From Mytilus trossulus (taxonomy: Eukaryota > Mollusca > Bivalvia > Mytilida > Mytilidae), in NCBI RefSeq assembly GCF_036588685.1, contig NC_086373.1, positions 110,113,590 to 110,177,589 of the forward strand: 64,000 nt of DNA, read 5' to 3'. Shown here in pieces: positions 1 to 12,658 of this stretch (positions are counted from its first letter, which is position 1; every line of letters starts with the position of its first letter). Made by a program: the position numbers and the translations under genes. Below the pieces are notes generated by a model. It did not search any database. It was not told the DNA's origin and saw only the letters and a program-made list of their open reading frames with translations.

Positions 1-240
1 TGTGACAGCTGGGAACAGTATACCTAACAATATATATGGTCCTGGTGACAGTATAAATTTTCTTTACCAGTAATAAATGTTGGTAAAGCAAGTTAGATGC
101 TTTTAAAGTGTAAACATATTACTGCAATTTCAATGGGTATTTTTTTTCCCTCAATTTTGATGGGTCAGTTAAAATAGCTGGAAGTTTCTTATTTTACACA
201 TATAGTGCAACTAGATTATATGATATCTGAATGTAAGCAA

Positions 241-787
241 ATCATATGATATGTATGCGGAGTCCGTTGGGGCACTCTTCCCCCTCCTGTTTGATAACTT
301 TGAAACGGATGAGATCCTCACCTCTCAACCATATACATTCATGTATGGGACGATATAACTAATCAAATGAAATATAGGTGAAGTCCCTAGGGTCACCCAC
401 CACCTCCTGCTTTAGAACTTGGAAAAAGTCGAGACCCCCGTCCCTCGACCATATCTATTCATGTATGGGACAATATAACCAATCAAATGAAATACAGGGG
501 GAGTCCCTGGGGTCACCGACCCCTCCTGTTTGGGAACTTTGAAACAGTCGAGATCCCCACCCCTAAACCATATACGTTCATGTATGGCACAATATAATAA
601 ATCAAATGAAATATATGGGGGGTCCCTGTGGGTCATCCCACCCCTCCTGTTTGAGAACTTGGAAACGGTCGAGATCCCCACCCCTAAACCATATATATTC
701 ATGTATGGGACAATATAACAAATCATATGAAATATAGGTGGAGTTCGTGGGGCCACTCTACCCCTTCCTGTTTGAGAATTAAAAAAC

Positions 788-818
<31 letters not shown>

Positions 819-1440
819 TTCATGTATTGAACAATACATGTATAACAAATCAAATGAATTATAGGGGGAGTCCGTAGGGTCACTGCACCCTCCTGTTTGA
901 GAACTTGGAAACAGTCGAGAACCTCACCCCTTAACCATATATACTCATGTATGGGACTAAATAACAAATCAAATAAAATATAGGGGGAGTCCCTGCGATC
1001 ACCCCATCCCTCCTGTTGTTTGAGAACTTGGAAATAGTCGAGATCCCCACCTTTAAATTAAACCATATATTTTCATGTATGGGACAAAAGAACTAATCAA
1101 ATGAAATATAGGGAGAGTCCTAAGGGTCACCCTACCCAATCCTGTTTGATAACTTGGAAACAGATGAGATCCCCACCCCTCAACCATATATATTCATGTA
1201 ATGGACAATATAACAAATCAAATGATATATAGGGGAAGTCACTGGGGTCCCCACCCCCTCCTGTTTGAAAACTTGATAACGGTCGAGATCCAGACCCCTA
1301 AACCATATATATATTCATGTATGGGACAATATAAAAAATAAAATGAAAACTAGGGGTAGTCCCTAGGGTCACCCCACACCCTCTTGTGTGTGTTTTGAGA
1401 ACCTGTAAAAGATTCAGATACCAACTCCTAAACCATATTC
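241..1440. repeat. Satellite-like tandem array, about 120-bp unit, roughly 10 copies
   Basis: Units of about 118-122 bp recur from about 245 to 1440. Each contains the landmarks CCTCCTGTTTGAGAACTTGG, GAGATCCCCACCCCT and TTCATGTATGGGAC. Copies differ by substitutions and small indels, so this is an aged array. The period is close to a multiple of three, which creates minus-strand open frames with a 40-residue periodicity (412-813 and 779-967); I regard these as by-products, not genes. Confidence 0.9.
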
Positions 1441-3584
1441 ATTCCTGTTTGTCATTTCAAAAAGATTGAATTACATACAAGGTCAATCTCATAGGCGTCA
1501 CATATGCATATCACTTTGCTAGACCTTACATCTGTCATTCTATTCCAAACTTCGACATCATGGACTTGGGGTGAAGGTGGGAGTCATTTACATTTACTAT
1601 GGACAGGTCAGTCAGACCTCATCATTGATCCCTGTAGAAGAAAACAATTTTCTGATTTGTGTCTCATAACTTTTGTACTGTAGAACACAAACTCAGTTTT
1701 CTTTCTTTTTACAGACAGAGCACATAAACAAAAATCAAAGACAAGAATTCGAAAATTGACTACATGAGGTAATGTAATCATTTCTGATTTGTTACCATTG
1801 ATTTGTCTTCTTGGTCGATCAATGAGGTGAACTGCTGGGTTGATGCAATTGCTGGTGGAAATTTATTATCAAATAATTTAACCAGTCAAGTCGTCAATCC
1901 GTCGTCTTCAACTTAAGAAAATAATAGGCCTCCCAATACTTTTACTTTGCTTAAAGTGGTAGTCTGAAATCTTTAATGTGTTATATATAAATGCATGATT
2001 GTTTTCCCCATTGCAGTTGATGTGTCTTTACCAGTAAACTATGTGAAACGTATAAATATGGTCTTTAAAGATGTGCAAAGTATTAAAAAATTATTATAGA
2101 GGTTCAATAGATTTTATATAGTTTGTATCCCTTTATAATTAGAACGTTCAGGTTAAAGAGGAAGTCTACATTATAAAATATGTATTGAAGACTTCGATCG
2201 GTATATATTAAATACATTAAACTTTAAAAGGGAATTTTGCTTTTAGGCATTTTGTTATGTATTTCAAGGTCAAAGCTATGAAAATATACCCGGGATGTTT
2301 ACAACTCAATCAAATGTAGAATCTATTTAGTTAAAGGTCTGTGCGGAGTCTGTATAATATTTGTTGTTAATTGTGTGTATAATATATGCAATATCTCAGT
2401 AAGGAGACTGTATATAAATCTATTCAAATAAATAAAGAATAAACACAATTTCCGATTGGATTTCAATATAACGATTAAGAAGATTTCTGCTGTAGCAACT
2501 CGTTTTACTTAAAGAATGTATATTTTTTGCAACGAATGATCAATCTCGTACAGATGACGTTTTTTTTTGCATATATATCCAATGCCAAGCGCACTCGCAG
2601 TGTTGGTCACTGTACATTATTTGAATTATTTTTAAAAATTTCAGCTTTTGGAATTCACCAACAGCTATGAAATCAAAATACCAGTCCTTAAAATAATGCA
2701 AAGCATCATACTAAAAAAATGTTCTTATTGTTTAGATAATATCGATAAGAAAAGAAGGAAGTATGACATATATATTCCCGTCTAGATAAATTATACATTT
2801 AAAGGTGTTGAAAGGTGAAGGGTGTTATCTATTACAAAATTATAACATTTAAAACTTTAAAAAGAAAATTTGCTGTTAAACATTTGGTGTGATAGTTCAA
2901 TGTTACAATTATTAATTTTTATCAACTGTTTAATTTATGATCTTTCCTTTTTATATCGAAGTTCTCACATGTCACTGGCCTTTCATCTGCTTGGTGATTT
3001 TTTTTATTGAATAAAAGGGAGGGATCAATAGGTCTTAATCTTTGGAAAATAATTCTATTTGGAGGCAAGTGACAGTCCCGACTGTATCATTAGAAAAATT
3101 TCTGTAAAACTTTCCCTTTTTCATTTTCAGTAATCATAAAAGACTAGGGTATTAACTTCTTCAGGCAAAGTTGACTTACATTTCGCTATTTTCTAAGTCC
3201 ATTTTGGTCAAATAGCTCCTCAACTCTTTATGTTCGTATACCTCCTTGGTTTTTCACTATTCGATGTTGAGCGTTCCTGGTTAAGGTAAGTCCACGACGT
3301 ATGATATTTATAAATTGTTGTTTTTATTTTTACAATTGGTAAACAAATGGAAAATCATTTAACAGAGAACATAAATCTTGTAAAACAATCATTATTACAC
3401 CAGGATTGTCGATTTCACCACCTTGTCAAGTCATTTACTAAATTTTATTATCAGTACAAGGACATCAGAAGGGATATATAGTAATTTTTAAAAGTATTGT
3501 TAAAAGTCATTAAAAATAGAATATTTTGGTAGTCCTATTGATCTAGAATCTAGAATCTTGTATCGGATCAAAACATTCATTTCC
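1441..3584. other. Intergenic, nothing recognised
   Basis: AT-rich sequence with no open frame above noise, no splice-consistent coding block and no repeat that I could match elsewhere in the window. Confidence 0.5.
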
Positions 3585-3850
3585 ATTCTCAATTTTATTC
3601 TTAAACAAGTAGTTGGCATGATACGGGTCTCATATTGTGGGTGATGGTATGATACTAAACCCCTAACGGGAGAGTTTGTACTTGATTTTCATATGATGAA
3701 ATCATAATCTTTCAATCAGATTAATTTAGGTCTGGAGCTGGCATGTCAATACATTTGAGCCCGTTGTTAGTTTATGTATTTTCTGCATTTTGCTTAGTTT
3801 TCTTTTTCTGAATCAGACTTCATTTAAACTGAGTTTTACTGTATGTATTG
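3585..3850 (+). mobile_element. 3'-tail fragment of the RT element family seen at 60661-62384
   Basis: The string TTGGCATGATACGGG, the following GATACTAAACCCCTAACGGG, and GGAGCTGGCATGTCA match, in the same order and spacing, the region just after the stop codon of the reverse-transcriptase ORF at 61305-62384 (read on the minus strand). Only the tail is present; there is no coding part. Confidence 0.75.
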
Positions 3851-5083
3851 CTAAGGGCTAAAAAATATTATGAAAGGTTTGCTCAACTAATTGGGAATAC
3901 AAAGTAATAAATAAAATATATTCAATGCAATTCAGTAATTCAACACTTATTTGTACATCATCCTGACGAAATTTGATTTATTAGAAAAATCATGCTTTTC
4001 GCAGACTGCATGGGTGCCTTGCATTACATCTGTTAGAGTTATACTGGCTTATATTGTAGTCTTAAACGGTTAATAATTGTATCTAACTTTTAAGTAATTT
4101 CCAATAAAAAAAAAGGATCGATTAAATTAGTTTTCATTCTAGTTGAGTGTAACTTCATTACTTTAATTTTAAATCGATACATTATTCATTCATCTGTAAA
4201 TATGTATATGTAGCTATTTTTAGACCACAATTATAAGCGAGAAGTTGTGACGAGGTGTCTTTATGTACAGTATATTACCAATACTTGTCCTTTTTAGACA
4301 TTCGTAATCTTATTAAATCAGAAAAGTCCAGTTTGACAGTTTGTAAAATTATTAATACAATAAGTCAATTTGAGTCCATTCTTGTACTTTAATTACTCAT
4401 TCGACTATTATGTATAAATGTACTGTATGTAGGGAATCCATGCTCACGAACTATATGACGGCCAGGTCATTCAGTTATTTATAATTACAGCTAAGGGTGC
4501 TGCATTGCAAATGTCGAAAAATTTTAGGTGTTTGAAAATTATAATTATTTCAAAATATTTGTTTATTTGTGCGTGCAATGTAATTGAAGTTCAGGACTTT
4601 CGCATCCTGTATTGTGTCGATATGTTGCGAAGTCTTTTAACATTTGCTAACTGAAAAATATATTTACTAAAAAAATAATTGTTTCACACAGACATGAAAT
4701 GGAATCACCTTTTGCCCATTACAACCGTCTTAAAACTGTTCATAGAAACATTAACTTGATATTGTCTCAAAAAAGTATTTCTTAAATAAAATACTTTATT
4801 CCGAAAGCAATACAGCTTATAAGATACATACACATAATTTTACATGCACCAATATAAGAATTTTTACAAGAGATATATAATATATTATAAATACAGAGGT
4901 CTTCATGAAATAAAATATGATACATAATACGAAATACGAAATACGAGCAGAGATTGATAAAATAAAGTGAGAACAAATACACTATATAATACAATTAAAT
5001 TCTAAGTTTCAGGTAAATAGATAGTGAGTGGTATATCTTAATATCATTATCAATCAAATATATTTTATTTTTTTAATTTGAAG
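3851..5083. other. Intergenic, downstream flank of PIPOX-like gene A
   Basis: No gene recognised. On the minus strand, AATAAA hexamers occur at 5069-5064 (about 15 nt past the stop of PIPOX-like A) and 4800-4795. Either could be its poly(A) signal; the second gives a more usual 3' UTR length. Confidence 0.4.
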
Positions 5084-8000
5084 TTACATTTTAGATTGAA
5101 AGATAAAACGATTTAATCTACACGGACTTATATCGTACGATAGGGTCTCTCCGAGGGCTAATTCTGCTAACAGTTTACCAACAACTGGTGCAAGTTTAAA
5201 GCCATGTCCTGAAATGTAAAATTGTGGTATGTAAAGTGAAATAATAGAATTTACTACGACTGTAACAAGTGAGAGGTTTAGCTAGCTATAAATAGTGAAA
5301 TCACAAAAAAATACTTAACACCGAGGAAAATTCAAAACGGAAAGTCCCTAATCAAATGGCAAAATCACATGATAAAACACATCAAACGAATGGACAACAT
5401 TTGTCAAATTCCTGACTTGGCACATGCATTCTCAAATGTAGAAAATGGTGGATTGAATGAATTGGTTAAAACCAGGTTTTAGCCACCATATTAGACATAA
5501 GAAAATGTCTTTACAAATTCGGGAATATGAAAGTCGTTGTCCATTTGTTTGATGTGTTAAAATTATTAACAATGTAGAATAAAGAATGTGGTCGTTCTAA
5601 AAGAGGGACGAAAGATACCAAAGGGACAGTCAAACTCGTAAATCTAAAACAAACTGACAACGCCATGGCTAAACATGAAAATGACAAACAGAAAAACAAT
5701 AGTAAACATGACACAACATAGAAAACTAAAGAATAAACAACACGAACAACACGAACCCCACCAAAAACTAGGGGTGATCTCAGGTGCTCCGGAGGGGTAA
5801 GCAGATCCTGCTCCACATGCGGCACCCGTCGTGTTGCTTATGTGATTACAAATCCAGTAAATAGTCTAATTCGGTATGTCAAATTCATGAAAGGGAAGGG
5901 GATTGTAGTTACGACGTAAGGAACATATTCGATATCATTTGTGAAACGGTTATTCCATAACGGTCAACCAACTCGTGATGACGTCCGTAAAATTTACGAA
6001 GGGATGATTTCAACTTCACCATTTGAAACTCTTGGTTTAATAGCTTCCTTGTGAGCAGTCACCCTCTATCAATAAAATCATGATAGGAAATGCAAGCACG
6101 GGAATATCGTATCAATTGGGAGATATATACCCCGTATGCAGGTGCTGCTGGAATGTTGCTACTTAGAAATGGAAAGTTCACAATTGGAAAGCTGAAATCA
6201 TCTCTTTTGTAGTAAAGTTTTGTCTTCAACCGACCCTCATTGTCAATTTCTAGATGTAAGTCAAGACATGAAGCCGACTTAACTGTATCTGTAGTATATC
6301 TAAATACTCTATCCTTAAACAAAAACATATTCAAATATGACTGCTCCTGAAAAGCTGCTTCACAGATGACGACGGATATGTTTCTACTGTCCTAACCACA
6401 TCTCTCCCTTTTTTAGGCCATTGTAACTGATCACCAAATGCTTATGTTCAGCTGATTTGTATTTTAAAGCGGAACACGACGGTTGACCTAATGATGCAGG
6501 AACTGCTCACTCGTCCGGAGTACTTAGTTAAGCACTATATTTTGGTTTCGTGTTACTCAAATTTTTTTGTCTATAAGTTCATCGTCGTTTTTTGCAATAG
6601 GATTATCATTTTATTCTGGAGTTGTGTGTTTTGAATGTCTCTATGGTATAGTTTCCAAAATAGGGATCATTCTTAAAAATCACTAAATTAATGCAAAGCA
6701 GTTGATATCTGAAGATAAAAATAATTTGATAATACGACCATCAATATACGAGATCATTGACGCAAAATTTCAATGGTACCTAAAGATGAGATGAATCAAC
6801 CTTCATTCTCTTTGTATAAAACATTTGAACAAACAAACACATACAATAGCAATTCCGGGCAGAACATTGGAATTTTTTTTCATTCGGCTACATCCAATTT
6901 CAGATATATTGATGACATTCTGTCACTCAGTAACCCACATTTCATTGATGGCCTCCATCCTCTTAAAACAAAAAACTGGGACAAATATCTCATTTAATAC
7001 ATTACACTCATGTTTCTTCATACAATACGGACTTCATTAACAGGGAAATGTCAGTACCGAGTTATGAATATGAAAGCTGTTTTCAATCATTAGATGTGTT
7101 TTAGCTTTAGATTTTTTGACAACTTAAAAAGAACTTCCTGTTCTAATTTTTTCTTATATATCGTTACTTTTGTTATTTTACCTTAACATATAATTTGTGA
7201 CAAGAAAGTTAGAAGGAAGAGCGACAAAAGTCGACTTACACAAGTTTTGTTATCACCATCTCGAATTGGTTGATCTATAGCTTCTTTTTAGACATGATTT
7301 GCGATCTTATATCTTTGAATACGGATAAAGTCGTTTGATATGACGTTTTATCAATTACGTTCTATTCACGATTGTAGCATTTTGACATAGCGTGAATACA
7401 CATGGCGGATTATATTTTTTTAGGAGGTGACGCTTAACCTCAATTACTTCACTCTTATTATCGCTAATTGTCAACATACCAGAAAATCCTGCTCCAATGA
7501 TTACATTTGACCACTTTGGATGTTTGTCTAATACAAAATCTTCATCAGGTACCATCTGAAATAAATACAACTTTAATACAATATTGGAGTACTATTAAGT
7601 CGAATATTTCATAATCAGTCACATGACATGTGCAATAATATCTGGAATGACGTTCTACTTGATGTTTTAAACTATTCCAAATGAATATTGAACACTCTAG
7701 ATATTTGTTTGCTATAATATTGATAATGAGTTATCATAGCATTTAATTATTAGTTGAAAACAGAAATAAATAAAATAAAATATAAAAGAGATAATTCGTC
7801 ATTTCTTTGGCTCTGAGGAATACAAAGTCCTTATTAAAATATTACCGTGTATATGCATGGTTCGACTATGCTTGGTTCTGAATAGAGATTTGGAAAATGG
7901 TCAGTAACATATTTCTTGATTCTGGAAATTACCCATTCTTCATTAACAAAATCTCTGTTGTCTGGGTCGACATCAGGACCCCATCCTAGACACATCTAAA

Positions 8001-11000
8001 ACAAAACAAAATAAAAAACAATGTTTATAGTATATACTTTTTTCATAAAGAAAATATACAAATAGAATTACAATGCGCTGTGTAGTCTAGTGTTCGTAAT
8101 ATTCAAGTTAAAGACAGCTGCTTTTACTTAAAGTTTACTTCTTTTGTAAAGAAAACTATGTCACCAACAAGCTGTTTATTTTACAACTTTTAAAATAAAA
8201 TTGTTGGGTATACCTTTCTTGAGTTATGTTGGATATTGTGTTGCTTTAACTTTGTTGTGTATGTATTAATTGCCTCCGTATTTCTTACCTTATCAAAATT
8301 GCAGATTTAAATTTTATGAAACACCCGAGGTTTCAAGATGACAATTAAACATTTAACTATACTTCAATCATATATTTTTTTCCCATTTTATAATTACCTT
8401 AACATAGCCAGGATATTCCATACTAGGAAAGCCGTACACACTGTATTTTTCATCAACAGCTTCACTCTCATAAAAAGTTGGAAATTTGCCCAATCCGTAT
8501 TCTCCTGGATTTTTCTCTTTCCAGTAGCATACGCTTATTCTTATTGGCTGAAAATCAATTGACTATGAATAACAACAAATTTCATTTAAGAAATTATAAG
8601 ATGATTTTTTTTTAAATGAATAACGAAACACTTTGACCAATGCTGATTTTGTTTAATGCATATCTGCCTGTAAGATCATATAATTTTTGGTCCTACAAAT
8701 ATTGGACAGGAAAAAATAAAGATTTACCGTTATTATTATAGAAATCGATTTACGATCAGGTAAGGTGTCAGGTTAAGTAACTCTTGCTTACATTAAGAAC
8801 CCTAATGGTAATAATTATTTCGATTTAGAAGAACAAAATTGTATTTTTTTTTTAAATAAACTAATTCGTGAAGCAGTAACGATACTAATTATCTAAGGTT
8901 CAACTACTGTCAAATTCTAAAACAAATAACTTCCAAATTTAGGTAAGAACCAATGAAATAGTAAATTTATTTATATATATATATCCTTGCAAGGAAAACT
9001 GATCTTATAGAAATCAGTAATGTTGATCTTATTTTTTTCACACTGTTAAGTTCTAGATCGATGTTTTAATGTCGTTTTTTTTATATTATTTTGGAGTTCG
9101 ATTGGTTGACGTCACATTGTTAAGGTAGTACATTGATGTCGATAGGAATATCATAAAGATCATTTATAATTGAATATGCGGTATGTGCTTCGCTCATTGT
9201 TAAGTGACGTACGGTGACCTATAGTGGTTAATTTCTGTGTCAATTGGGTTCTTGTGGACAGTTGTCCCATTGGCATTTATACCGTATCTTCATTTTATAT
9301 TATGAATATAGACTGTTCAATAATTAGAAACTGAAGCACACCCATTACATATTACTCGTCATTACATCAATGGATAATATTACTCGATAATAATGCAATT
9401 AGTTTATAAATTTATGTAATACATAATGAAATTGAGAATGGAAATGATAAATGTGTCAACGCGACAACAACCTGATATGCATATTTTAAAATTTTTGTCA
9501 TAAATTAAGAATCAGGATAAAATATTTTAACCTCCCATCATTTTAAAGAACGTCGATGTTCCTCTTTAGAAATTGAGATCATTTGGTCATATCATAGAGT
9601 ATCATATAAATAAATGTAAATAATCAAGAACTGACAGGCAGAGAGGACATAATGGTTAGGTTAAAGGATCTTCAATACAGGTTGAATGAATACTATTATA
9701 ATTTTTAGTTTAATCATATCCTGCATACGAATGTTAAATAATTTATGTTGTAATGAAAAATTTTGCCTTTTCAAATATATCTCGCATAATGTCTCTCCAT
9801 TTTAACGGTACATTATCAAAACTAATTTTTAAACACATTTCTCTGTTATTTGAGTTTAATAAACAGAGTTGTGTCTGCATAAAAACTATTAAAAATAAAA
9901 ATTGAGAAGTAAAACCCAAATTTCCATTTACTACAAACGGTTAATAAAATGCCTGTACCAAGTCAGGATATGACAGTTGTTATCAATTCGTCTGATGTGT
10001 TTCAGCTTTTGATTTTCCCATTTTGCCCAAGACTTTCTGTTTCAAGTTTCTGCAGAGTTCGGTAGTTTTGGTAATTGACTTTTTACAATAACTATCAAAT
10101 TAATAAAAAAAAAAAAAACAATCATAAACGACATTTTACATGTCAGTATAGTACATGTCTAGACTTTGAGCAACCTAGAACCTGTGATCCAAGCAGGTAA
10201 CTCTATTAATATGTTTCCTACGAAATATTGTCTTAACTTTTTTCTCTACAAACAAGGCCACACGGTGACCTATATTTGTTAAATTCTTTCTTATTTTGGT
10301 CTCTGGTGGCGAGTTGTCTCATTGGCGATCATACCACATCTTTTTTTTTTTTATACAAACCTTCAATGGTATGTGTATTCCTAACGTTGGTAAGAGTTGT
10401 TTTGCCCATGGTCCGACAGTTAGGATAATACTTTTACATGTATATTGGCTTTTAGACGTCTGTATACTTATGACTGACCCAGGAGTAATATTAGTTACTA
10501 CCTCGTTGTCCTTCAATATTCCGCCATTTTTTCTGAATATATCCTGAATGAAATATAAACAATTTGGACGATTTCAAAATGTCCTATGATCTTTATATTT
10601 ATTTTTATATTCTGATCAAGTCATACTTTCGAACGATAAATGAAAAAAAAATGAATAATTCATTCTGATAAACTGTATTGACAGGTAAGTACAGTTTAAT
10701 CTGAATAATGAATGAAAATTATCAAGATGTATTTTTACATCTGTATATCATGCATTGTACTTGTTGTATCACTTATGTTCTCTAAGTGCTTAATTAGTCC
10801 CTATTTGGTTTTACGGTCTACAGATGTTTTTTTTTTATTTTGTAGTTTCTTGATACTTATTCTTAACCCTAATTTCATTGACCTACCTGGAAAGCTCGTA
10901 GTCCCTTATCAGCTAAAAGTATCCCAGCACATTTATCTAAAACAAACACATAATTCTTTGGAAATGTCATCGTAGGATATATTTTTCCTACACCCTCTTC

Positions 11001-12658
11001 GTCTGTTACTTCTACTGGTATTCCATTTGTCTTTGAGAATTCTATAGTCCCGTTAATGAATGTATTGTCTCTTTTTCCAGCGCATAGCATTCCAGTCTCA
11101 CTTTAAACATAAATAAGTCATGTAAAAATTATGTCTTACCTATTATTTCCTCTCATTGGACTCGAGCGTCACTGACGAGTCTTTTGTAGACAAGACGCGC
11201 GTCTGTCGCAAATATGTAATTTCAATCCTGGTATCTATGATTTTATTAGATTACATTGAAAAGGTATCAAATAAAGTTTACATCCTGAGATGAATTATAA
11301 AGACGTTGACTTTATCATAAGTTCAACTCTTCAACTGTTTCGGTTCTTCTCATCCTCTGCTTTCAAATATTCAGCTTTGGTATTACCTGATGAAGATATC
11401 GCTTCGGTGGCAGGAAATGTTGAACGTGTTGTTATAATTCTGGTATCTATGATGAGTTCATTTATCTTTTTTTCAAAAGGTTACATCTTAGATTCTTTCA
11501 TATTGTTTATACTTGTAAGTGACATGATTGTATTTGTTAACGTCAATTTTACAGCTACACAGTAGAATGAAAGATGTGCTAAAATATTGAAACATATCCT
11601 ATAAATAATATTAACACCTACTAATACAGTGTAGTGTTAGTTTCCTTTTCCAGGAGATTCCAAGAGTTATAAGCTTCCTCCATCATAACGGCATAGTGTT
11701 TATATACACCATAAGCTTTCCTTGTGATTCGTGTCTGGCCATGTGAACTTCCACGATTATGTGGAATAGGAAACTGTAAGAAAACATAATATTTTTAATT
11801 ATTGTCAATAAATATTTTTTTCAGCTTTTGTTTTTTAATTTGCGAAAAAGAATATAAAGTTTTGAATGGGCTTATGTTATATGTTTGATCTAATTTATTG
11901 TTTGTATATGAACCACTTTTTTTTTAATGTCTTTCATTTAAGAATTGAATGCTTCTTTTTGTAAATTTATTGGGTGGTAAAAGCGTTGACCGAAGTACAT
12001 TTTGTATGAAGCGCGGAAGCGCTTCATACTAAAAATGTACGCACGGTCAACGCTTTTACAACCCTATAAAGTTTCAAAAAGAAGTATTCAATACTTATAA
12101 TTACATTTTTTTTAGCTAAAATCATGAAAACACGATTTTTATCCAGTTTTATTTAATTCACCTGTGCACTTTTTTGTGGGACCTCGTGTCAGCATGCATG
12201 ATAAATGTTATTGTCTGATGCAATTGTTTACGGAATAACATGTTAGCCAATCAGAATAACGTATTATAATGAAACTTTCATCTAATGTAATTATTAAGAT
12301 ATTATCTTACTATATGAATGTCCTTTTAAACATATTTTAAGTATATGTCTAAAGACAGTCCCCGGTCAATATGCCAGTCAATATGCAGTTGTACTCAAAT
12401 GTGTATATTTTCATAGAGAGCTCTATTCTCCCGTCTTGGTTAACTTGTGATACATTGTCTTGACTTGTGTTGTGTGTCACTGTTCATTAACGTTTATCCC
12501 ACATCTATAATTATACGTTTATTGATATTATTTACCTGTTCTAGTAGTAATGTAGATTTACCTTTCTTGGCTAACTGGTATGCGGTTGCTGACCCTTCTA
12601 TTCCAGCACCGACAACAATTACATCATAAGTAAAGTCTCTGTTCATTTTAGTGTTCAT
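5084..12658 (-). CDS. PIPOX: Peroxisomal sarcosine/L-pipecolate oxidase-like paralogue A (8 exons)
   Basis: FAD-dependent amine oxidase of the DAO/MSOX family, expected to oxidise N-methyl or cyclic secondary amino acids with release of H2O2. Coding exons in transcript order: 12658-12536, 11773-11622, 11100-10887, 10543-10361, 8547-8398, 7995-7846, 7555-7480, 5208-5084. All introns are GT-AG, with phases 0,2,0,0,0,0,1. They join into 390 codons plus TAA, matching vertebrate PIPOX length. Residues 17-22 are the dinucleotide motif [18 protein letters not shown] (48-59) holds the two arginines equivalent to MSOX Arg49/Arg52. Lys274 matches the oxygen-activating Lys265 of MSOX, and Cys321 (in PCIYT) the covalent flavin cysteine. 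The His four residues after that Lys, present in copies B and C, is Gly278 here, and the usual SGG of exon 3 reads CAG. The C-terminus is SKM, a PTS1-type signal. A second in-frame ATG lies 12 nt downstream (12646), so the start is uncertain by four residues. It is the most divergent of the three copies. Confidence 0.93.
5270..5545. repeat. Dispersed repeat with 'CAAGTCAGGAATATGACAG'-type modules (degenerate)
   Basis: Lies in intron 7 of PIPOX-like A. It contains GTGAGAGGTTTAGC and sequence (opposite orientation) related to the conserved copies at 15770-16175 and 46050-46450. Other partial copies: about 9945-10095, 13600-13800, 14870-15050 (inverted), 20130-20355, 23875-24030, 24220-24375 and 26600-26690 (inverted). 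Confidence 0.65.
5560..6335 (-). mobile_element. Reverse-transcriptase element remnant (C-terminal part plus 3' tail)
   Basis: The minus frame at 6334-6059 contains [38 protein letters not shown] and a DFIDRG end. This is closely related to the C-terminal half of the RT ORF at 61305-62384, with its [15 protein letters not shown] and [18 protein letters not shown]. Downstream to 5560 the sequence matches the block at 63825-63975. It is 5'-truncated, lacks the YLDD catalytic part, and sits inside intron 7 of PIPOX-like A on the same strand. Confidence 0.8.
6773..6965 (+). mobile_element. Short RT fragment with a YIDD box
   Basis: A plus-strand frame contains [19 protein letters not shown], resembling the catalytic YxDD region (NTFRYLDDILALNNDDFS) of the RT at 61305-62384. 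The surrounding sequence is not recognisable. It lies opposite in strand to the adjacent RT remnant at 5560-6335, so it is a separate insertion or a rearranged piece. Confidence 0.6.
9180..9300 (+). repeat. Dispersed repeat, 'TTGTCTCATTGGCACTCACACC' family, partial
   Basis: Shares GGTGACCTATAGTGGTTAA and a CATTGGCATTTATACC-like end with fuller copies at 49333-50157 and 62905-63335. Another short copy lies at 10245-10345. Both are in intron 4 and exon 4 flanks of PIPOX-like A; the one at 10245-10345 abuts the exon-4 donor. Confidence 0.7.
11150..11235 (-). repeat. Dispersed repeat, 'GACGCGCGTTTCGTCTACATAAG' family, partial
   Basis: Contains GCGTCACTGACGAGTCTTTTG and AGACGCGCGTCTG, the reverse complement of the module seen at 24955-25350 and 59640-59765. 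Other pieces: 13310-13420 and 27575-27640. It lies in intron 2 of PIPOX-like A. Confidence 0.7.
11944..12092. repeat. Long inverted repeat (hairpin) element
   Basis: Two arms of about 70 nt face each other around a GCGCGGAAGCGC centre. The left arm has GGTAAAAGCGTTGACCG, the right arm CGGTCAACGCTTTTACAACC. It is in intron 1 of PIPOX-like A. A half copy (GTCAACGCTTTTACACCCC) is at about 32135-32192 in intron 2 of PIPOX-like C, which shows the sequence is mobile. Confidence 0.8.

Noticed and set aside
412-967. Minus-strand ORFs in the 120-bp satellite
   Set aside because: The 40-residue periodicity follows from a unit length divisible by three; other copies of the array carry stops.
5511-5825. 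104-residue hydrophobic minus-strand ORF as a membrane protein
   Set aside because: It matches the repeat at 63754-63978 and forms the tail of an RT element remnant.
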